Source: a bacterium (GTDB lineage Bacteria > Desulfobacterota > Binatia > DP-6). Taken from it: 64,000 nt of DNA. The translations under genes and the position numbers were made by a program. Of this stretch, positions 1 to 7,614 are shown piece by piece. Every line of letters starts with the position of its first letter. Within the stretch, counting starts at the first letter, position 1. The DNA is taken from contig JAHCID010000002.1 of the NCBI GenBank assembly GCA_026129405.1, positions 827,422-891,421 of the forward strand, written 5' to 3'. The notes below the pieces were generated by a model that worked only from the letters and a program-made list of their open reading frames with translations, was not told the DNA's origin and did not search any database.

Positions 1-109
1 CGCGGCACGGTGCGCACCAGGGAGCCCAGAAGTCGACGAGCACCGGGGTGGGGCTCTGGAGCACCTCGCGCTCGAAGGTGTCGTCGGAGACGGCAGTCAC
101 GTCGGCCAT
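1..109 (-). CDS. trxA: Thioredoxin, N-terminal part (cut by window edge)
   Basis: The first 36 codons of a thioredoxin are read leftwards from an ATG at 107-109 and run off the window. The peptide has the usual TrxA start (short acidic lead, then [10 protein letters not shown]) and contains the redox motif WCAPC followed by Arg. Cytosolic thioredoxins reduce disulfides in ribonucleotide reductase, peroxiredoxins and Trx-linked ArsC arsenate reductases; an ArsC of that type is encoded at 14.7 kb. The Ala in the CAPC active site is a common variant of CGPC. The gene is divergent from the SnoaL-like gene at 189. Identity is well supported despite truncation; which paralogue it is cannot be told. 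Confidence 0.85.
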   Translation of the reverse strand, partial: MADVTAVSDDTFEREVLQSPTPVLVDFWAPWCAPCR

Positions 110-188
110 GCGGGCGACCGTAGCAGAGGGATTTCAGCGAGGAAAGGTGGGGCGCGCGGGTTCGGAGGAACGATGCTAGGAAGCGCGC

Positions 189-578
189 ATGCCCACCGCG
201 GAGGAAGCCGGTCTGTACTTCCAGCGACGCGTCGACGCCTGGCTGCGCGAGGACGTCGACGCCTACCTCGCCTGCTGGTCCGACGACATGACCTTCACCT
301 CACCGCTGCACGTGCAGCCGCTGCGCGGCAGGGCGGCGTATGCGGCGCTCGTGCGGGCGTCCGCGGAGCACACGCGGCCGCTGCGCTTCGACGTCTTCCA
401 CCTCGCGGTGGTGGGCGACGTCGTGCTCGCGGAGTGGCGCATCGACGTCGTGCACCGTGCGACGGGCCACGAGATCGGCTGGGACGGGATGAGCCGCACG
501 CGCTATCGCGACGGGCTCATCGTCGACTGGCGCGAGTACTGGAACCCGCAGCAGCTCGCGGCGCTGACGGGCGGGTGA
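189..578 (+). CDS. SnoaL-like/NTF2-fold protein
   Basis: A 129-residue protein of about the length of a single NTF2-like (SnoaL, ketosteroid-isomerase type) cone domain. The pattern fits: an N-terminal helix with YFQRRVDAWLREDVDAYLA, then WSDDMTFTSP, a middle strand pair, and a C-terminal IVDWREYWN typical of SnoaL-like proteins. Such folds hold a hydrophobic pocket used for isomerase, hydratase or cyclase reactions, or only for binding, so the reaction cannot be assigned. It ends three bases before the stop of the convergent SDR gene. No signal peptide is visible, so it should be cytosolic. Confidence 0.7.
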   Translation: MPTAEEAGLYFQRRVDAWLREDVDAYLACWSDDMTFTSPLHVQPLRGRAAYAALVRASAEHTRPLRFDVFHLAVVGDVVLAEWRIDVVHRATGHEIGWDGMSRTRYRDGLIVDWREYWNPQQLAALTGG

Positions 579-581
579 GCG

Positions 582-1424
582 TCACACCATCGTCTGGCCG
601 CCGCTCACGTTGAGCGCCTCGCCGGTCACGTAGGCGGCGTCGTCGCTGCACAGATAGGCGATCGCCGAGGCGACCTCGTCGGCGGTCTGGAGTCGGCCGA
701 GCGGGATCTCGCGCCGGATCCACTTCTCGGCGTCGCCCTCGAGCATGCCGAGCATATGCTCGAACTGGCGGTCCTTGTTGAGGAGATCGGTGTCGACCGT
801 GCCGGGACACACGGCGTTGACGGTGATGCCGGCGGGGCCGAGCTCCTGCGCGAGGACCTGCGTGAGCAGGATGACGCCCGCCTTGGCCGCGCAGTAGGCG
901 CCGAGCATCGGAAAGCCCCGCTTGCCCGCCTGCGACGACACGTTGACGATGCGGCCGCCGCGTCCCGCCGCGAGCATCCGTTCGGCGCCCGCCCGCGCGA
1001 CGATCCAGGTGCCCTTCAGGTTGACGTCGAGGACGCGGTCCCACTCCACTTCGCGGAGCTGGAGCAGCGGCCCCGCTCCCATGCCCGCGCCCGCGCCGCC
1101 GGCGACGTTGCAGACGATGTCGATCCCGCCGAGGTGCTCGGCTGCCGCGGCGACCGCGGCGTGCACCTCGTCCCAGGACGCGACGTCGGCGCGCAGGGCG
1201 ACGGCGCGGCGGCCGAGGGCCTGGATCTCGGCCACCACCTCGTCGAGCTCGTCGGCGCTCGCGACGCCATAGCCCGGGAAGCGATCGTAGGGCCGGGCGA
1301 TGTCGAGGCAGGCGACGTCGGCGCCCTCGCGTGCGAGCCGCACGGCCGTCGCCCGTCCGATGCCACGCCGCCGCGCCGCCCCGGTGACCAGCGCGACCTT
1401 CCCCGCGATGCCGGTGAGTGCCAT
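582..1424 (-). CDS. SDR-family NAD(P)-dependent oxidoreductase
   Basis: A 280-residue classical short-chain dehydrogenase/reductase. Visible motifs are the Rossmann glycine motif TGAARRRGIG near residue 15, the DVA motif after the beta-D strand, an NVAGG variant of NNAG, NVSS for the catalytic Ser region, the catalytic YCAAK, and PGTVDTDL downstream. The C-terminus ends in the usual LNVSGGQTMV. A 50-residue insertion relative to minimal SDRs lies after the first helix (the RFPGYG region), a feature of mycofactocin- or carveol-dehydrogenase-like SDRs that may take a different cofactor position; that link is inference. Substrate unknown. The gene is convergent with the SnoaL-like gene. Confidence 0.9.
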   Translation of the reverse strand: MALTGIAGKVALVTGAARRRGIGRATAVRLAREGADVACLDIARPYDRFPGYGVASADELDEVVAEIQALGRRAVALRADVASWDEVHAAVAAAAEHLGGIDIVCNVAGGAGAGMGAGPLLQLREVEWDRVLDVNLKGTWIVARAGAERMLAAGRGGRIVNVSSQAGKRGFPMLGAYCAAKAGVILLTQVLAQELGPAGITVNAVCPGTVDTDLLNKDRQFEHMLGMLEGDAEKWIRREIPLGRLQTADEVASAIAYLCSDDAAYVTGEALNVSGGQTMV

Positions 1425-1512
1425 GGGCGGGCGCTACCACCGCGCGCCGCTGCCCCGCAACGCGGCGACTGCGTTGCGTGTCGGCCGGGGGGCTGTGCTA
1501 CCACCGCCGCCC

Positions 1513-2718
1513 ATGCGCCTCCCCGTCCTTGCCGCTCTCGTCCTCGCACTGCTCCTCGCGCCCGGCTCCGCGCTCGCACGCCGGACCATGACGATCGTCA
1601 CCAAGAAGTTCGAGATCCCGGCCAAGACGAACCGTGAGGTCTGCATCTACGTACCGCTGCCGGCGAAGACGGATCTCGACGTCAGCGAGATCGTCATGCA
1701 GCACCAGGGCGGCAAGGGCTCGTTCGCCAGCCACCATCTGATCCTCTACGCCTACACGGGCGACCTCGCGGGCGTGGAGGGCGTGAAGGGTCAGGCGATC
1801 GACGACACCGCCTGTCTCGAGTTCGGCGACCGCGATCCCGCCAACCTGCGTATCGTCGCCACCGCGCAGGGACCGAGCTCGCGCCAGCCGATGCCTCGCG
1901 GCACGGCGCTGAAGCTGCGGACCGTGCCGGGCGCGGGCAAGGTGAAGAACGCGGTCGGCCTCGTCGTCAACTCGCACTGGATCAACGGCGACACGCGGCC
2001 GCGCAAGGGCCGGGCGAAGCTCAAGCTGATCCTGGCGAAGCCGGCGAACGTGAAGCGGACGCTCCAGCCGATCTTCGAGGTTGTCGCCAACGGCGCGATC
2101 CGGGTTCCGCCCGGCAAGGTGCAGGAGGTCGGCTTCCGCTGGGCACCGGGCACCGCTCCCATCGGCAACCTCGGCACCTTCCTCAGCGGCACGCTGCCGC
2201 CCGAAGGTCCGGCGTGCGTGACCTGGCTCATCGGCCACATGCACGAGCGCGGCACGCTCTTCACCGCGGACCTCGTGCGTCAGGACGGCAGCCGCCGGCG
2301 TCTCTACACCAACACCCGGTACGCCGACCCGCCGTCGATCCGCTTCGATCCGCCGCTCTACGTCGGCGTCGGCGACCGCATCGAGTACAACTGCACGCAC
2401 GACAACGCGACGCATACCCGGCTCGGCTGCGAGGAAGTCGCCGGCGAGGCGCCCGGGGTCTCGGTCACCCAGCTGCTGATCGCCAACGGCGGCTTCGAGA
2501 ACGTCGACGGCAGCGCGAAGATATGCACGGCGGCAGGGGCGAATCCGGCGGAGTGCCCGAGGTTCGATCCGGCGTTCCCGGAGAGGACCTTCACCGGCGC
2601 CTGCGTGCCGGCCAACCTCGTCTTCGGGTTCCGCTCGTGGGACGAGATGTGCATCCTGCCCGGCTACTACTTCGACGCCGACCCGTCGGCGCCGCCCGAG
2701 CAGGCCTGCGTGCTCTAG
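1513..2718 (+). CDS. Secreted PHM-like copper type II monooxygenase-family protein
   Basis: A 401-residue exported protein with a hydrophobic signal peptide (residues 1-22, cleavage after ALA). The start at 1513 is chosen because the signal peptide begins there; the frame stays open upstream without coding character. It carries the ligand set of peptidylglycine alpha-hydroxylating and dopamine beta-monooxygenases: adjacent His74-His75 (SHHLILYAY), His155 (NSHWIN), the H-x-H pair His242/His244 (IGHMHERG), and Met379 in WDEMC near the C-terminus. In the animal enzymes these bind CuH (three His) and CuM (HxH plus Met) and hydroxylate C-H bonds with ascorbate as reductant. Fold and copper binding are well founded; catalysis and substrate are inference. 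It stands alone, so context gives no substrate. Confidence 0.75.
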   Translation: MRLPVLAALVLALLLAPGSALARRTMTIVTKKFEIPAKTNREVCIYVPLPAKTDLDVSEIVMQHQGGKGSFASHHLILYAYTGDLAGVEGVKGQAIDDTACLEFGDRDPANLRIVATAQGPSSRQPMPRGTALKLRTVPGAGKVKNAVGLVVNSHWINGDTRPRKGRAKLKLILAKPANVKRTLQPIFEVVANGAIRVPPGKVQEVGFRWAPGTAPIGNLGTFLSGTLPPEGPACVTWLIGHMHERGTLFTADLVRQDGSRRRLYTNTRYADPPSIRFDPPLYVGVGDRIEYNCTHDNATHTRLGCEEVAGEAPGVSVTQLLIANGGFENVDGSAKICTAAGANPAECPRFDPAFPERTFTGACVPANLVFGFRSWDEMCILPGYYFDADPSAPPEQACVL

Positions 2719-2726
2719 CCCCGCGG

Positions 2727-2939
2727 CTACCGTGCGGCGCGGGCGAAGAGGCCGCGCCGCCGCTCGACCACCGGCTCGCACGCGCCGATCCCGCGGTGCT
2801 GCTCGCGGAAGTGGTCGGTGCAGCAGCCGGAGTGGTGCAGGGGACCCATCCGGCAGATCGAACAGATGCAGGTCGAGCCCTCGACCGGGCCGTCGTGCTT
2901 CAGATCGCAGAACTCGTAGGCGCAGGCCACGTGCGGCAT
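2727..2939 (-). CDS. Small Cys/His-rich protein (putative metal-binding)
   Basis: A 70-residue protein starting at the second Met (MPHVACAYEFCDL). It has paired cysteines arranged as C-x4-C, then C-x-C-x2-C, then HHSGCC with a nearby DHFREQH. This density of Cys and His suggests a structural zinc site, like a small zinc ribbon. No family is recognised. It is convergent with the PHM-like gene and ends eight bases from it. The C-terminal 20 residues are Arg-rich and may be unstructured. The alternative upstream start adds seven residues. Confidence 0.45.
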   Translation of the reverse strand: MPHVACAYEFCDLKHDGPVEGSTCICSICRMGPLHHSGCCTDHFREQHRGIGACEPVVERRRGLFARAAR

Positions 2940-3058
2940 CCCATCCTCTCCCCGACGCACTATCGGCCGAACCGTCGCCGGGCTTGAGCCTGGTCCTGCG
3001 AGGCCGGACCCCGGTCGGCGCCGCGCATCTGCGGGTTGGGCGCCACCGGAGCCCGGTC

Positions 3059-3478
3059 TCAGCGAACGGCCCCGCCGCGACGGCCGCGACGGCGACCGGA
3101 AGCGCGCGACAACGCGTCGGCCACGGGGGCTGGGGGCGGTAGGAGCAGGGCCAGGCCGACGCCCGCGACGACGACGCCGAGCCCCCGCAGCGCCAGCAGC
3201 GGTGCGGCGTCACCCCAGGCGAGGGCGAGCAACGCGACCCCGGCCACCGCCGGCACCAGCGTGCCGAGGATCGCCGGGTAGAGATCGTGTCCCTCGAGGC
3301 GCAGCGCCCAGCGCACGTTGACGAGGCCGACGAGGACGCCGGCGACGCCGCCCGCGACGAGCACGCCGCTGCCGACCAGGCGAGCGGCGCCGGGCGGAAG
3401 GCTACAGGCCATAAGTCCGAGCAGCAGCGTCGTCGCTGCCGCCCAGGTACCGATCGCATCGCCGCTCCGCTGGTTCAC
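3059..3478 (-). CDS. Small multi-spanning membrane protein, unknown
   Basis: A 139-residue hydrophobic protein with about four predicted membrane segments and a short Arg-rich cytoplasmic tail (GRRRGRRGG). The GTG start at 3478 is preferred over an upstream ATG because a GAGGAG ribosome binding site lies six bases before it and the extra N-terminus is not hydrophobic. Segments alternate Leu/Val/Ala runs with short polar loops. No catalytic motif and no family recognised. The neighbouring SemiSWEET gene on the same strand is also a small membrane protein, but the 150-base gap gives no sign of an operon. Confidence 0.55.
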   Translation of the reverse strand: MNQRSGDAIGTWAAATTLLLGLMACSLPPGAARLVGSGVLVAGGVAGVLVGLVNVRWALRLEGHDLYPAILGTLVPAVAGVALLALAWGDAAPLLALRGLGVVVAGVGLALLLPPPAPVADALSRASGRRRGRRGGAVR

Positions 3479-3623
3479 GGGCGCTCCTCTCGGAACGAGA
3501 GCGAAGCAAGCCGTGTGCCGCACAGCCGACGTGCCTGCCGCCGCCATCTTCCGAGCTTGCGATGCCGGTGGGCCTGCGGGCGTTCCCGAATCTGCACTGC
3601 CGCTGGCAAGGACGGGAAATACG

Positions 3624-3938
3624 CTATGCCGGCGGGAGATCGCCCTGCAGCCGGTCCGGCTGGGCGTCGCCGGGCACCATGGCCCGGCCGCGCCGCTCGC
3701 CGAGCTTCACGCCGGCGATGGCCACGAGGAGCGCCGCGGTGACGACGTTCGCGCCGACGATGACCACGTCCTCGCGCAGGACGCCGTACACGGCCCAGGT
3801 CGCGACGCCGCTGCCGAAGGCCACCATCCACGCCCAGGAGAAGTCGTGCGCGCTGCGCGTGTGGAGCGTCTTGCGCACCTGCGGGATCCAGGCGCCGGTG
3901 GTGAGGAGGGCGGCGACGAGGCCGAGCGTCGTGATCAC
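3624..3938 (-). CDS. SemiSWEET family sugar transporter
   Basis: A 104-residue triple-helix-bundle protein with the PQ-loop signature IPQVRKTLHTRS in the first helix hairpin, followed by SWAWM, as in bacterial SemiSWEET proteins. These work as homodimers that move mono- or disaccharides down their gradient through the inner membrane. Three hydrophobic segments are visible (residues about 3-22, 36-55 and 62-84), with a charged C-terminal tail. The GTG start at 3938 is the only start codon close to the first helix. It is divergent from the GFA gene. Length and motif fit the family well; substrate is not indicated. Confidence 0.75.
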   Translation of the reverse strand: MITTLGLVAALLTTGAWIPQVRKTLHTRSAHDFSWAWMVAFGSGVATWAVYGVLREDVVIVGANVVTAALLVAIAGVKLGERRGRAMVPGDAQPDRLQGDLPPA

Positions 3939-4019
3939 GCGCGCGTGCTTCCGGCATTCGCCGTCCCGGCGCAACCGACCCGGCTTCGCGCCGGCGTCGT
4001 CCCTTGCTAGACCGGCGAC

Positions 4020-4526
4020 ATGCTGTTGCGCGGCTCGTGTCACTGCGGCGCGGTGCGGTTCCGCGTCGACTCGGAGACGCCGTATCCCTACCAGCGCTGC
4101 TACTGCTCGATCTGCCGCAAGACCAGCGGCGGACCGTTCGGCATCAACGTCATGGGCGTGCGCAAGACGCTGCGCATGCGCGGGCGCCGCCACCTGAAGA
4201 TGCTGCACGCACTCGTCCGCGAGCCCGGCAGGCGCGCGGTGCGCAGCGGCGCGGAGCGCTGGTTCTGCGGCACCTGCGGGACGCACCTGTGGCTCCAGGA
4301 CGACGAGTGGCCCGACGGCGTGTGGCCGAACGCCTGTGCCATCGACACGCCGCTGCCGCCGCCGCCGTCCTACGTGCACCTGATGCTCGGCTCGAAGCCG
4401 ACCTGGGTGGCCGTCGACGGGCGCGGCCCGCGCTACCGCCGCTATCCCGAGCTGTCGATCGCCGAGTGGCACGCGCGCCACGGGCGGACGAAGTCGGCGA
4501 CGACGCGGAAGAAGCCGAGGCGCTAG
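4020..4526 (+). CDS. GFA/CENP-V family zinc protein
   Basis: A 168-residue protein with the GFA (glutathione-dependent formaldehyde-activating enzyme, now CENP-V/GFA) zinc-binding pattern. GSCHCGAVRF gives the first Cys pair, RCYCSICRKTSGG the central CxCxxC group, and FCGTCGTHLW the last pair. The family includes S-hydroxymethylglutathione synthase, but most bacterial members are uncharacterised, so only the zinc fold is safe. The C-terminal 35 residues, ending KKPRR, extend past the domain. Its last codons overlap the stop of the convergent molybdopterin oxidoreductase by four bases. Confidence 0.85.
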   Translation: MLLRGSCHCGAVRFRVDSETPYPYQRCYCSICRKTSGGPFGINVMGVRKTLRMRGRRHLKMLHALVREPGRRAVRSGAERWFCGTCGTHLWLQDDEWPDGVWPNACAIDTPLPPPPSYVHLMLGSKPTWVAVDGRGPRYRRYPELSIAEWHARHGRTKSATTRKKPRR

Positions 4527-6808
4527 AGCGCCTCGACCCGGGCCGGTGTGCTCTTGTGCCACGGCGTACCGGCCACCCAGTCGCGGTCCTCGCAGCGGGT
4601 CAGGTCGTTCGGCGCCACGCCCGCGGTGACCTGGCCGCCCTGCGCGTCGGGGAAGGCGAGGCCGAGGCCGTTCGGCAGCGCGACGTGCCCCGTCTGCATG
4701 CGGTCCGAGAGCTCGACGTCGACCTCGGCGCTGCCGCGCCTGGTCGACAGGCGCAGGCGCCCGCCGTCGGCGACGCCGAAGCGCCTGGCGTCGTCGGGAT
4801 GCATGCGCAAGGCGCCGCCGCGGTCCTTCTTCCTCCACTCGGGGTTGCGCATGATCGTGTTCGCCGTGAACGACCGTCGCTCGCCGGCGGAGAGCAGCAG
4901 CGGGAACTCCGCGGTCGGTCCGGGCGGGGTCTCGCCGGCGAGGCCGTCCAACTCCGCGAACAGCTCGGGGATCGCCAGCTGGACGCGGCCGTTCGGCGTG
5001 CGCAGCCGCGACAGCGTCTGGTCCCATTCGTCGACGGCGAAGACGACGGCGCTCGGTCCCGCCAGCAGCGCGTCGAAGAGCGCGTCGCCCGCGTCCATCG
5101 GGTTGCCGCCGAAGCCGGCGCGCGCCAGCGACGCCGCCTGCCGCTGTGCCGCGATGTGTGCGAGCGCCCACACGGCCGCCGCTTCGCCGAGCCCCTCGGG
5201 AAGGAGGTCGCCGATGGCGCGGTAGAGCACGGCGGGCGCGATCGCGATCAGCTGCGGGCTCGTGCCGGCCAGCTCGAAGAACTTCTCGCGGAAGGGCACC
5301 CGGCCGTGGGCCCATGCGCCCCGCAGCGCGGCGACGGCGTCGGTGGGCATGGCGCCGAGCGCTTCGACGAGTCGTGCATGCAGCTCGGCCTCCGAGAAGA
5401 GGCCGGGCAGGGGCGGCAGCAGCGCCTTGCGCACGTGGAAGTAGTTGTGCGGGAACTCGAAGTTGAAGAAGGTCGCCTCGGCCTTCTCGTACTGGCTCGC
5501 GACCGGCAGCACATAGTCCGCGAGGCGTGCGGTCTCGGTGAAGGCGACGTCGATCACGACGACGAGGTCGAGCGCCGCGAGCGCCTCGCGCATGCGCGCG
5601 CTGTCGGCGAGCGAGTGGGCGGGGTTGCCGCTCTCGACGAGGAGCGCGCGGAAGCGCTTCGGGTGGTCGGTGAGGATCTCCTCGGGGATGACGTTGCACG
5701 GCGTGAGGCCGCCGATGATGCGCGCGCCCGTCACCGGCGTGCGCCGCGGCGCGCCGCCGCCGCCCTCCTTGCCGCCGGCGAGCGGCATGAACGGCGTCGG
5801 GACGTAGGCGGCGCCCTGCTTGCCGAAGTTGCCGGTGAGGAAGACGAGCAGCTTGTGCAGGTACGAGACCAGCGTCGAGTGCCGATTCATCTGCACGCCG
5901 AGATCCTCGAACGTCGCGACGCTGGACGCCTGGGCGAGGCGGCGCGTGGTGGTGCGCACGAGCTCCTCGGGCACGCCGCACGCGGCGCAGTAGTCGGCAA
6001 CGGACAGCGACGCGAAGTGCGGCAGGACGTCGGCGAGGCCGTCGGCGTGGGCGCCGAGCCACTCGTGCGCGACGAGATCCTCCTCGACCAGGACGGCGAC
6101 CATCGCCGCCAGCAGCCACGCGTCGGTGCCGGGCTTCACCTGGAGGTGGACGTCGGCCAGCTCGGCGGTCTCGGTGCGGCGCGGGTCGACGACCACGAGG
6201 CAGCGCGCCGGATCCTTGGCGATCGCGCGCAGCGTGACGCGGGCGCGCGGGATGCTGTGCGAGAACCACGGGTTCTTACCGAGGAAGAGCGCGACCTCGC
6301 AGTGCTCGAAGTCGGCGCGGGTGTAGCCGCCCATCATCTTGTCGGCGACCCAGAACTCGCCCGTCTTCTCCTGCGCCAGCGCGCTCGAGCGATGGATCGA
6401 GCCGAGGACGGCGCGCGTGCTGCGCCCGTACGCGCCCGGGAGATGGTTCCCCTGTCCGCCGCCGCCGTAATAGAAGATCGACTCGCCGCCGTGGGTGTCG
6501 CGGATCTCGGCGAAGCGCGCGGCGACCTCGCGGATCGCGGTGTCCCAGTCGATCTCCTCGAAGCCGCCGTCGGCACGGCGCCGCAGGGGCCTGGTCAGCC
6601 GGTGGGCGCCGTTCTGGTAGTAGTCGAGGCGCAGCGGCTTCTCACAGGCGTAGCCCTGCGAGGCGGGGTGGGCGTCGTCGCCGCGGATCTTCGTGAAGCG
6701 CCGGCCATCGGGGCCGCCCAGCTGAACCTCGATGCCGCAGTTGCACTCGCAGAGGATGCAGGCGGTGGACTTCCACTCGGGTGCGGCGGGGGTGGCCTTG
6801 TCTGCCAT
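4523..6808 (-). CDS. Molybdopterin-dependent oxidoreductase (DMSO reductase family, 4Fe-4S)
   Basis: A 761-residue catalytic subunit of the DMSO reductase superfamily. The N-terminal cluster motif is Cys17-x2-Cys20-x3-Cys24 with a fourth Cys55 (GYACEKP), so it should bind one 4Fe-4S cluster and bis-MGD. The length and late molydopterin dinucleotide-binding domain (a small beta barrel from about residue 640) match formate-dehydrogenase or nitrate-reductase-like alpha subunits. No twin-arginine signal is present, so it should be cytosolic. The start at 6808 has a strong GAGGAGG site. No electron-transfer partner subunit adjoins it, so it may be a single-subunit enzyme. The divergent HxlR gene and shared palindrome suggest regulation by a small electrophile or aldehyde, which is inference. 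Substrate unknown. Confidence 0.9.
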   Translation of the reverse strand: MADKATPAAPEWKSTACILCECNCGIEVQLGGPDGRRFTKIRGDDAHPASQGYACEKPLRLDYYQNGAHRLTRPLRRRADGGFEEIDWDTAIREVAARFAEIRDTHGGESIFYYGGGGQGNHLPGAYGRSTRAVLGSIHRSSALAQEKTGEFWVADKMMGGYTRADFEHCEVALFLGKNPWFSHSIPRARVTLRAIAKDPARCLVVVDPRRTETAELADVHLQVKPGTDAWLLAAMVAVLVEEDLVAHEWLGAHADGLADVLPHFASLSVADYCAACGVPEELVRTTTRRLAQASSVATFEDLGVQMNRHSTLVSYLHKLLVFLTGNFGKQGAAYVPTPFMPLAGGKEGGGGAPRRTPVTGARIIGGLTPCNVIPEEILTDHPKRFRALLVESGNPAHSLADSARMREALAALDLVVVIDVAFTETARLADYVLPVASQYEKAEATFFNFEFPHNYFHVRKALLPPLPGLFSEAELHARLVEALGAMPTDAVAALRGAWAHGRVPFREKFFELAGTSPQLIAIAPAVLYRAIGDLLPEGLGEAAAVWALAHIAAQRQAASLARAGFGGNPMDAGDALFDALLAGPSAVVFAVDEWDQTLSRLRTPNGRVQLAIPELFAELDGLAGETPPGPTAEFPLLLSAGERRSFTANTIMRNPEWRKKDRGGALRMHPDDARRFGVADGGRLRLSTRRGSAEVDVELSDRMQTGHVALPNGLGLAFPDAQGGQVTAGVAPNDLTRCEDRDWVAGTPWHKSTPARVEAL

Positions 6809-6857
6809 GACGGTCCTCCTCGGGGCGCTCGGGTCCGGGCCCCGGGGTAGTCGCTTT

Positions 6858-6874
6858 GGTTGCTTGAAGCAACC
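6858..6874. promoter_or_regulatory. Perfect 17-base palindrome, candidate HxlR operator
   Basis: Two 8-base arms (GGTTGCTT and AAGCAACC) flank a single G in the 90-base divergent region between the molybdopterin oxidoreductase and the HxlR gene. HxlR regulators bind as dimers to such dyads and usually repress themselves and the divergent gene. It lies 24 bases upstream of the regulator start and 50 upstream of the enzyme start, where it could cover both promoters. The local sequence is much more AT-rich than its surroundings. Function is inferred from position. Confidence 0.55.
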
Positions 6875-6898
6875 ACCTGTCGGGATAGTATCCGGGCC

Positions 6899-7441
6899 AT
6901 GGGGCGGACCAGCTTCGCGGACATGAACTGCGGCATCGGCCGCGCGCTCGAGGTCATCGGCGACTGGTGGAGTCTCCTCGTCGTGCGTGACGCGTTCTTC
7001 GGCGCCCGCCGCTTCGGCGACTTCCAGAAGAGCCTCGGCATCGCCCGCAACGTCCTCGCGGCGCGCCTCCAGCACCTCGTCGACCACGGGGTGTTCGAGC
7101 GCGTCGACGTCGGCACTACGGGGCTGCGCTGGGAGTATCGCCTGACGGCGAAGGGCGAGGATCTGCTCACCGTTCTCACCGCGCTGCGCGAGTGGTCCGA
7201 CGCCTGGGTCTTCGGCCGCGGCAACGAGCCGCTCGTCCTCCACGACCGCCGCACGGGGAAGCGCGTCCCGCGCCTGCGGATGACCGACGCCGACGGCCGG
7301 GCGTTGTGCCGCCGCGACATCCGCGCGGTCGCGGGGCCCGGCGCGTCGGCGCAGACGCGCCGCCGGCTCACGCCGCGCGCCCGGGGCGACGAGGCGGCTA
7401 CTGCACCTTCACCGGGAACGCGAACGGCAGCTCGCCGCTGA
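6899..7441 (+). CDS. HxlR-family transcriptional regulator
   Basis: A 180-residue regulator. The HxlR winged-helix domain occupies residues 10-105, with the family signature Cys11 then RALEVIGDWWSLLVVRDAFFG, GARRFGDFQ, and RLQHLVDHGV for the recognition region. The conserved N-terminal Cys is often the sensing residue in HxlR proteins (HypR, QorR type) that respond to aldehydes, quinones or disulfide stress. The C-terminal 50 residues are Arg-rich and longer than usual. They overlap a possible 46-codon reading frame on the other strand, so the true end could be earlier. It is divergent from the molybdopterin oxidoreductase with a perfect palindrome between them. Confidence 0.9.
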   Translation: MGRTSFADMNCGIGRALEVIGDWWSLLVVRDAFFGARRFGDFQKSLGIARNVLAARLQHLVDHGVFERVDVGTTGLRWEYRLTAKGEDLLTVLTALREWSDAWVFGRGNEPLVLHDRRTGKRVPRLRMTDADGRALCRRDIRAVAGPGASAQTRRRLTPRARGDEAATAPSPGTRTAARR

Positions 7442-7538
7442 TCGACACGGGGCCAACGGCCGCCGGACCCGACAGCGGATATGAGAAGGAGCCGTAGATC
7501 GCACCGCGGACGGTGGCGCACGGTTTCATGCGCGCCAT
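7398..7538 (-). CDS. Doubtful 46-codon ORF antisense to hxlR 3' end
   Basis: A small frame, ATG to TAG, that translates into a plausible beta-rich peptide (GAIYGSFSYPLSGP, later ELPFAFPVKVQ). An in-frame TGA sits directly before its ATG. It could be the C-terminal stub of a lost secreted protein, since a stop just upstream is expected for a decayed gene. It overlaps the last 44 bases of the HxlR gene on the opposite strand. No family is recognised and no ribosome binding site is evident. Confidence 0.2.
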   Translation of the reverse strand: MARMKPCATVRGAIYGSFSYPLSGPAAVGPVSISGELPFAFPVKVQ

Positions 7539-7614
7539 TCACCACCGTCTTCGGCGATCCGGAGGCGCGCGGCGGGCGCGGCGCCCCGCTGCGGGCGGGA
7601 CGGGAGCCGTCGTT

